From Piper betle (lineage: Eukaryota; Streptophyta; Magnoliopsida; Piperales; Piperaceae): a DNA stretch of 64,000 nt. The notes below the pieces were generated by a model. It was not told where the DNA came from. It was given only the letters and a program-made list of their open reading frames with translations, and made no database searches. Every line of letters starts with the position of its first letter. Position 1 is the first letter of the stretch. Both the position numbers and the translations under genes were made by a program. Of the stretch, positions 57,571-64,000 are shown in pieces. Location of the stretch: positions 62,001-126,000 of the forward strand of contig JAURVB010003320.1 of assembly GCA_033002965.1 (NCBI GenBank). The letters run 5' to 3'.

Positions 57571-59285
57571 TTAGCAATGCCATTCCGGAGTTTATTTAGC
57601 ATGATTTCCATGCTTTGGTCCATGCTAAACTTAATACCAAACAGGTTTTCATGTTCCAAGATGGCAAAATAATCCACTTATTCGTATTGTATATTAAAAA
57701 ATATTCAAATAATGGATTGTGGGACAAACCCACGGTGGATTGAACGAGGAGCTCGCATTGACCCACGTTAAAAATCTGTTTATGTCTCACTTTATTTTAT
57801 TTTTTCTTGTATTTGCGATTTATTACTTTATAAGTAAGAATGTCATCTCATGATCGCCAATATCACGCAAACCTACTCGACTAAATTCATTTCCCTGTTT
57901 GTAGAGTAATAATCTTGTGAACAATAATTTATGCTTGAATTCGGGTTCATTTTTTAGATATATAGATTTGATATGTATTTGGGGCGATCTTATCTTTATC
58001 CTATTCAAATAGGTGATGTTCTATAAATATATTTTATTATTTTTTTCAATTTTTTTCTTATGAGAATGGTTATCTAATATTTCTTTTTTTTCCCTTTATT
58101 TTTTTAATATTTGTTCTTATTGAAGTTTAAAAAATGACATTTTCATTTTTTGAATATTTGTTGTCATTAATTTTTTTATTTAATCATGTGTTAATTTTTT
58201 TTTATCATTTTTATATTATTTGAAAACTCAATATATTCTTATGATAGAAGGCATCTAATATTTTTTTGTTTTTCTTGTATCTCTATTAATTATTATATCC
58301 AATACATTGTGAAGGTATTTTAAATAGTTATAATTTATTTGAAGAAAAAAAAGGCAAGGGCGAAAATTTTCTTATAGCCGGAAAGGTGTTTTACATAGCT
58401 ATAAATTATTTGAAGCAAGGAAAGACGAGGGCGGATAATTTCTTTTAGCGGGAAAGGATGCCTTTCATTGAAGGACAGATCTATCTTTGACTAAGAGAGG
58501 AAAACAGTTGCACGGAGGAGCACCCGTTTAGACTCTTTAGAGTGGAACCACACCATGAGGATGAATCTCAGTGACAAAGAAAAAAACAAAAATCCTACCT
58601 CCATTATAATTAGGTATAGATATTTTCACTGACACGATTCACTAACTTCAAAACTGCTTGACATTTGTTCATGATGACAAAGTTACTCCACATCATAAGA
58701 AAAGTGTAGAGGTTATGATACATACGTGTGTTGTTTACAAATTGTAACCGTGTTTGTTTCAGTTTGTTAGAGTGCGTTTGTTAGTGTGATTGTTGTGTAA
58801 TCAGGTTAGTCGTTAGAGACTTCACAAAATCGAAGTTTACGTAAACAAATTAGTTGTAAATACTCAATATAAATATAGATGTGGGAGACAACCAAGAACC
58901 TGGACTCTCATTATCCACAAAAAAAGCATTTGCCAAGCAAACGGAAGCAATTCTTCTACCTGGAAACACATGGATCGGAAACATTCTGTGCTGAATACAA
59001 TAATATAGCGCACAAATTAATGATCTAGCAGAGTCATTGAACAGAAACCACTCGCCCATTATATCACACGACATCCCAGCCCTGCTAAAGTAAAAAGTAT
59101 CGAGAAACAATTACAACATTATTTACGACTTCGAAGAGAAAAAAGCAGACTGGTAATAATGTTAGGAAGCAAATTTGGGTAAATAAAACATGTACAAGGC
59201 AACCAGAATCTAATACACTGTGAAACCGGTAAACCCTTTTTTTTAACTTGTGAAGTTTCCTCTCCTATATCAAAATTTTCAGTTT
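57571..59285. other. Intergenic stretch including the DUF863 3' UTR
   Basis: T-rich sequence at 58020-58300. The last few hundred bases before 59286 should be 3' UTR of the minus-strand DUF863 gene. A short duplicated phrase (GAA.G...GACGAGGGCGGATAATTTC..TTAG) occurs at about 58345 and 58415. No gene recognised. Confidence 0.5.
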
Positions 59286-62200
59286 TTAAGTTAAAAGACT
59301 AGTAACATTTACGGTTGGATATCTCTGCCTCCGTGCTCGCCTCGTTGTCTTACCCCACCCTTGCAGACACATTCCCTCCACCTCTACTTCACTAACAACA
59401 TGCTGCAGCAGTTGAGGTGCATTTGCTGCCCTTGAGCCTCTACGCCGTCTGCCCATGGTCGAACCATTCCATCCATTTCTGGTGTTTCTTCTTGCAATTC
59501 CAACCTGCCAACAACTGTCAGAAGCTCTCATCAATCCTCCAATGGTCTGCAAATCCTCAGTCACCTCATGCCATGAGAGAGATGCCATGCCAGGGAGAAT
59601 ATCTTTCTGGAAGTCCCTTCTCTGCCTCCCTCTCCTTGAATTACCCTTGCGGGGACGAGTAAGCAAAGAGGTCACACCTACTTCTGTACTGTTTTCTTTC
59701 TCCCATGATTTATTACAGTACTCACTAACATCCACCTCGATTAGCCTCAGCGTCATTTCTTCAAAATAGTCAGAGTCTTCAGCCAACTGCTCATGATCAA
59801 CGCCCACATTCATTTTTTCCTGGTTTGTTCCTCTTTCATTATCACTTGCTTGGTTAGACACAAAATCTGCAAACCAAGATAGTAGACTGGGGAAAGAAGA
59901 AGAGCTTTCACCTGACTTGTGATAGATGCTTTCTGAACAATTCTTCTCATTGACTTTCACGTAAATACTTGTTGACATGGCAACAATAGCTTCAGCTGCA
60001 GACTGAACAAGTGTTGTCTCAATGTTCCTTACATTGGAATGCTCACCTGGAGTGATCGACTTATCCGCAACCATGTGTTCTTCCTCCCCCATATCCATGT
60101 CCTCGGGTGCAGGCGCCTCCAAATCTATAGGAGTTTTAATCTTCACAGAAGCTTTAACAATGTTTTCCTCAGAAATCTCTGTGGGAGTCTTGCTGGAAAC
60201 CTCAAACTGGTCACCCTCTGTACATGTAGTAGCTGAAGCACTCAGATTAAGGTCAAGTCCTATGCCTTTGGTAGATCTTACAAATTGAAAGTCATCCTCA
60301 AGAAGCCGATCATTCGACTCAAGCCATGCAAGTTCATGCTGTAACTTGGTGTCAAAACTTTTCTCATGGACACCAACATTAACCTTTTGCTTTGACAGTT
60401 CAGACAACAAAGTAGTCTGAGAGAAGTTATCATTATGATTATCAATACTTTTCTTAGGGCACAGACCATCACTTATCTGAGTTCTCAATATATCCACATG
60501 ACAATTATTAGAAGCAAAATTAGCATGCAGCAAAAGAGAATCTTTAACTGAACAAGCAACCCTTTCAGAAGGTGGATTGTCTACCTTCTTTCTAAGCCAA
60601 GTTGGACCATTTGGTAGACTTCTCACTGTTGCATTTCCATCCACAAATGCAGGAATTTTGTTCAAGGAAATTCCATTACAAAGACCATTGGAAAGAGGAA
60701 GGTTCAAATTCGTTTCTTTTGAAGGGCTCACATCGGCACAACCTGTGCCCCTTAAGAACTTTTTAGGCAGAGGATCTTTGGTCTTCTCTGAAGGTGCATT
60801 GCAACTACTGTCCACATTTTTTTCCCCAAAAGCAGGAAAAAGAACTTCAGAATGCGAACCACCAAGTTCCAAACCAGTTGAATGGCGGAAACCATACAGA
60901 CTAGAGGTGTCACTTTCAAAGCATGACACTGATCTTGCACTGCCGCTAAAGTTCCATGTTTCTGATCTATCAGTTTTTTCTTTCAGTACATTACCAGAAG
61001 AAAGATTATTGAAACAGGGATGAGCATGAACTGTTAATCGAGAACTAGTGGAGCTGTTATCCAGTTTTTTCCAAGAAGATATTGATGAAGAAGAATTGTT
61101 ATTTTCATCTTCTGCAGGAGGAATAACACACTTCATAAGAATTGGCTATTTAAATTGGACGATTAACAGGTAAGCTTTAATTGTGAAAATAACCACATTA
61201 GGCATTCAAAAATACCACAAAAATGACACTACAACCAGGAACCAATCCTTGTTTCGATAAACATTTCTTCCGATGTACATGATCATAAGCTTTAATGGCA
61301 GTGTCATTTGGGAATATCTCAGACTGGGTTCAAATTAACAGAATTATGCAAAATACCAGCTTCCAAGTACAAACAATTACAAACAACTTTCTAAAAGAAT
61401 AGTTTTTCATATTTTCACTATTTAATGCTATATTTGTGAGGTGCCATATGTAGAATTGCTATCATTCAAGTAGAATGGGGAACATTCAAACAAATAACAC
61501 AAATAACATTGGAAGAACTTCTCACCTGGTTTAGCACAATGTGATAGCCATTCAACTCTTTTTCCCGAAGATAAGTGAGCAAGCTTCAGAAACTTCTTCT
61601 GGTCCGTGTACATATTGCTACCCTGTAAAATTTCCTTTGATAGGCCCAGGGATACAGATGGTTGCTCATCTTCAGTATTTCTATCTGGAGGTGTGGGTCC
61701 CCATGATCTGTCAGAGGCTAAATCATCCACCTCAGTAGACAAACTTTCTTGTACTGGTATGTTTAAATCGGCAACAAATTGGAAACAAGGTTGAAGAAGC
61801 AGACCAGATTTTTGCTCATTTTCAGCTCCAAGAGTGAACTTCGTCTCAATTTCAAGGTTGGAGCTACTTACACCAATACCGTTGGTTTGTTTTAAATTTA
61901 GCACAGGAGATACATCCTCCGAAATCTCAGCCCCATCTTCAACGTCCATGTATTCCTCAGCTGGAAGTTGAAGGTCAAACGGCCTCTTTGGATGCCTCCC
62001 AATCTTGCTAGAGAAAATCTCTTTAATATTTGAGCCTTTAAAATTGCTCTCCTCATGGGCAAAGTTTAAAGTTTGACCATTCACATAAGAAGGCATAGAT
62101 GGCCCACTAGGTGAGCTTGCTATGGGAAAAGTTGGTTGAAATTTTAGTTGGGAAGCAAACGATGGCATGTGAGATGATACAACTAAATTTTGAAATGGAT

Positions 62201-62976
62201 ACTTGTATACTTCATCCTTCTGGATCTCATTCATCAAATTCCTCTGCACTCTATATAGGCGGTGAAGCTCGAAAACCTGAATGGGGAGATAAAACACCAA
62301 GTGTAAGTTCACAAAGAAAATGCTTAGTTGTTTTGCACAAATAAGAAACTAGCTCTTTGTATTTTTAGGATGCACGATATAGTACAGCTACTTTCTTTCA
62401 AAAGATGGCAGGCCTTGATAATCATAACGAGGAGGTGCTCATTTCTTACATAGTAGAAGAAAGGAAATTACAAGGCAACATCAAAATACCAATCTTTAGA
62501 AAATAGTAATGCTACTCCATGCCAAATCAGATGGCAGACATAAACATCGCCTGCACCTCAGATGCAGAATTTACATACTAAGGTGACATAAGCAACAAAG
62601 AAAGTCATATTCTACACTTATCAGACCACAATTAGCCACAGGTTTATTATCATACATCATGAAGACAAAAGCAAGAACATAAAAACAATAGAAATTATAG
62701 CGATATGTTGCACTCAAAGTTTGAATAACAGAATATGACTGGTACCTGCTTCCTGAATATATGTTCCTGCCTCAGCATTGTCTGCCTCAAAATTTCAGTG
62801 CCAAAGTCAGCATTTCCCACCGATGGCAGCTGCGTAAGACCATTATAACATCGCCCGTTCTTGGGGAATCTGTCTTCATATGGAAGCGACCAACTACCAA
62901 CATTACTCTCCTCTGGATAATTTCTCATCGAGAAAAGCTCCGATAAATAGCTTTCACTATGTACTTTCATTCCCAT
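59286..62976 (-). CDS. DUF863 family protein
   Basis: Three coding exons: 62746-62976, 61526-62276, 59286-61111, with GT-AG borders and matching phases, giving about 935 residues. N-terminus MGMKVHSESYLSELFSMRNY, then LRQTMLRQEHIFRKQ joined to VFELHRLYRVQRNLMNEIQK, is the family signature (an amphipathic, coiled-coil-like stretch at about 62-97). The middle is Ser/Asn-rich and disordered. LDLNL at about 613-617 fits an EAR-type repression motif; DLNIPVQ occurs earlier. The basic RRGRQRRDFQ at about 820-829 with LPGMASLSWHEVTEDLQTIG is the conserved C-terminal block and a likely nuclear signal. The family is plant-specific and unstudied biochemically; nuclear action is inferred. The start Met lies 2 bp inside the exon after a TTTTCAG acceptor, so a 5' UTR intron exists (62979 to about 63716). 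The next Met two codons on is an alternative. Confidence 0.9.
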
Positions 62977-62978
62977 AC

Positions 62979-64000
62979 CTGAAAATGCAGCAAGGATACT
63001 CCAATACTCAAAAAAGTACATCATTATTGGCAAACGCAGGGAACATAATGAAGATATTATTTGGAAATGGGGAGAACAACGTCAAGTTAAGATGTTCTGG
63101 GCAAGAACAAGAAGCACCTGAATCAATTAATTTACGCAGAGAGTGGAGCATCAGTAACATTTTTTGCTAATACAAAATAAAAATTGGACGGACAAAAATA
63201 TATCCAACCAAATACAAGTACGAACATTCAGCTCAAAATTCAGCAAACAACGAATTCAGTTCAAAAGAGAAGTTGCAACTTGCCCGAAAGGCTGGAAAAG
63301 GAAAGGGTCAACGAGAAGTCAACCACCTAGAGTCTTTAGCATAATTAACATATATGAACATCCACCAGCATTTTATTGATAAAATTGACAACAACAACAA
63401 CAAGAACATGAAAGATAAGACCAATGATGTCGATTCAATTATCTACCACCAATACAAAAGAGAAGAGCACCAACCAATTCAGAGAAACTGAAGCGTCAAA
63501 CAAAGAATCCAGCAAAATGAAGACAACATGTCTCCCCAAAGAACATTCTAGAATCAGACAAAGACCGAACCTTTTAACAAGCCAGAGATTACATTCAGAA
63601 CAGACGTCGACAACAAAAAAAGCCGGTCAAATTAAAATCACAAACGGAAAAAAAAATACACAGGAAAAAAAACAGAATTTATTGACAAATTGAAGCAAAA
63701 GAAGGAATTTCAACTACCTCAAAAAAAAAAATCCCACCCTTCCTCCCAATCCACCACCTCAGTCAGCCGTCCAGAAACTGAGAAGAAAGAACAGGATCGC
63801 AGCGTCAATTGAGTAGAAAAGCACAACACCCGCACATGACAAGTCGAAGCAGCTGCGCCCACAAGCCGCCATTGAAGAGACTACATCAGATCATATCTTC
63901 TATCTTCTTCCCACCACCAAGACACGTACGTATGCATACTAGCGGCACCATCGCCAACACCAGGTGGATAAGAAGAAGAAGAAGAAGAAGAATGGAAGGA
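62979..64000 (-). promoter_or_regulatory. DUF863 5' UTR intron and leader exon
   Basis: 62979-63716 reads as an intron (TTTTCAG acceptor; GTAGTT donor after TTTTGAG at 63717). The stretch to the right, about 63717-64000, is then the untranslated first exon or promoter, with a GAAGAA microsatellite (63971-63993, plus strand). The transcription start is beyond or near the window end and is not determined. Confidence 0.5.

Overview
This is plant nuclear DNA from a flowering plant. Its genes are split by GT-AG introns and encode angiosperm-typical proteins (a chloroplast-type GET3 ATPase, Mediator subunit MED30, DUF538, DUF863, REM-type B3, phytocyanin). These genes sit in AT-rich DNA full of plant transposable elements. 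The very GC-rich first exons of the SpoU methyltransferase and phytocyanin genes suggest a monocot, but I cannot name a species. I see no prokaryotic feature, CRISPR array or confident RNA gene.

Layout. 1-10.9 kb: two decayed REM-type B3 genes (minus strand) separated by two inverted-symmetric GC-rich/AT-rich repeat units and two copies of an hAT-like non-autonomous element. 12.4-13.4 kb: a decayed RMD1/DUF155 gene. 14.2-31 kb, the gene island: phytocyanin (-), GET3B-like ATPase (-), MED30 (+, divergent from GET3B), a broken extra piece of the SpoU gene, a TIR element, a Ty3/gypsy scrap, the intact SpoU methyltransferase (-) and a chorismate mutase pseudogene (+). 31.8-37.7 kb: a degenerate Ty1/copia element with both LTRs, carrying two nested elements. 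38.6-40.3 kb: a DUF538 gene (+). 41.0-49.2 kb: two ~3 kb solo LTRs of one family, each with a perfect 5-bp target duplication, flanking an old copia remnant. 50.7-54.0 kb: duplicated, broken F-box genes (-). 54-59 kb: AT-rich DNA with small repeats. 59.3-63 kb: an intact DUF863 gene (-) whose 5' leader runs to the window end.

Function. The genes are unrelated housekeeping or regulatory genes and do not form a pathway. GET3B and MED30 start 260 bp apart and probably share a promoter region. Phytocyanin, SpoU and DUF863 have fully consistent splice phases. GET3B, MED30 and DUF538 are each otherwise complete but each is broken by what looks like one missing base, so assembly error should be excluded before they are called pseudogenes.

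Most unusual signal. A short module with the core ACTTGACTCG...CGAGTCAA, placed between a GC-rich block and an AT-rich block, recurs in three structurally different repeat families here: the inverted-symmetric units, the hAT-like elements and the long solo LTRs. I did not find evidence of a new enzymatic or defence system.
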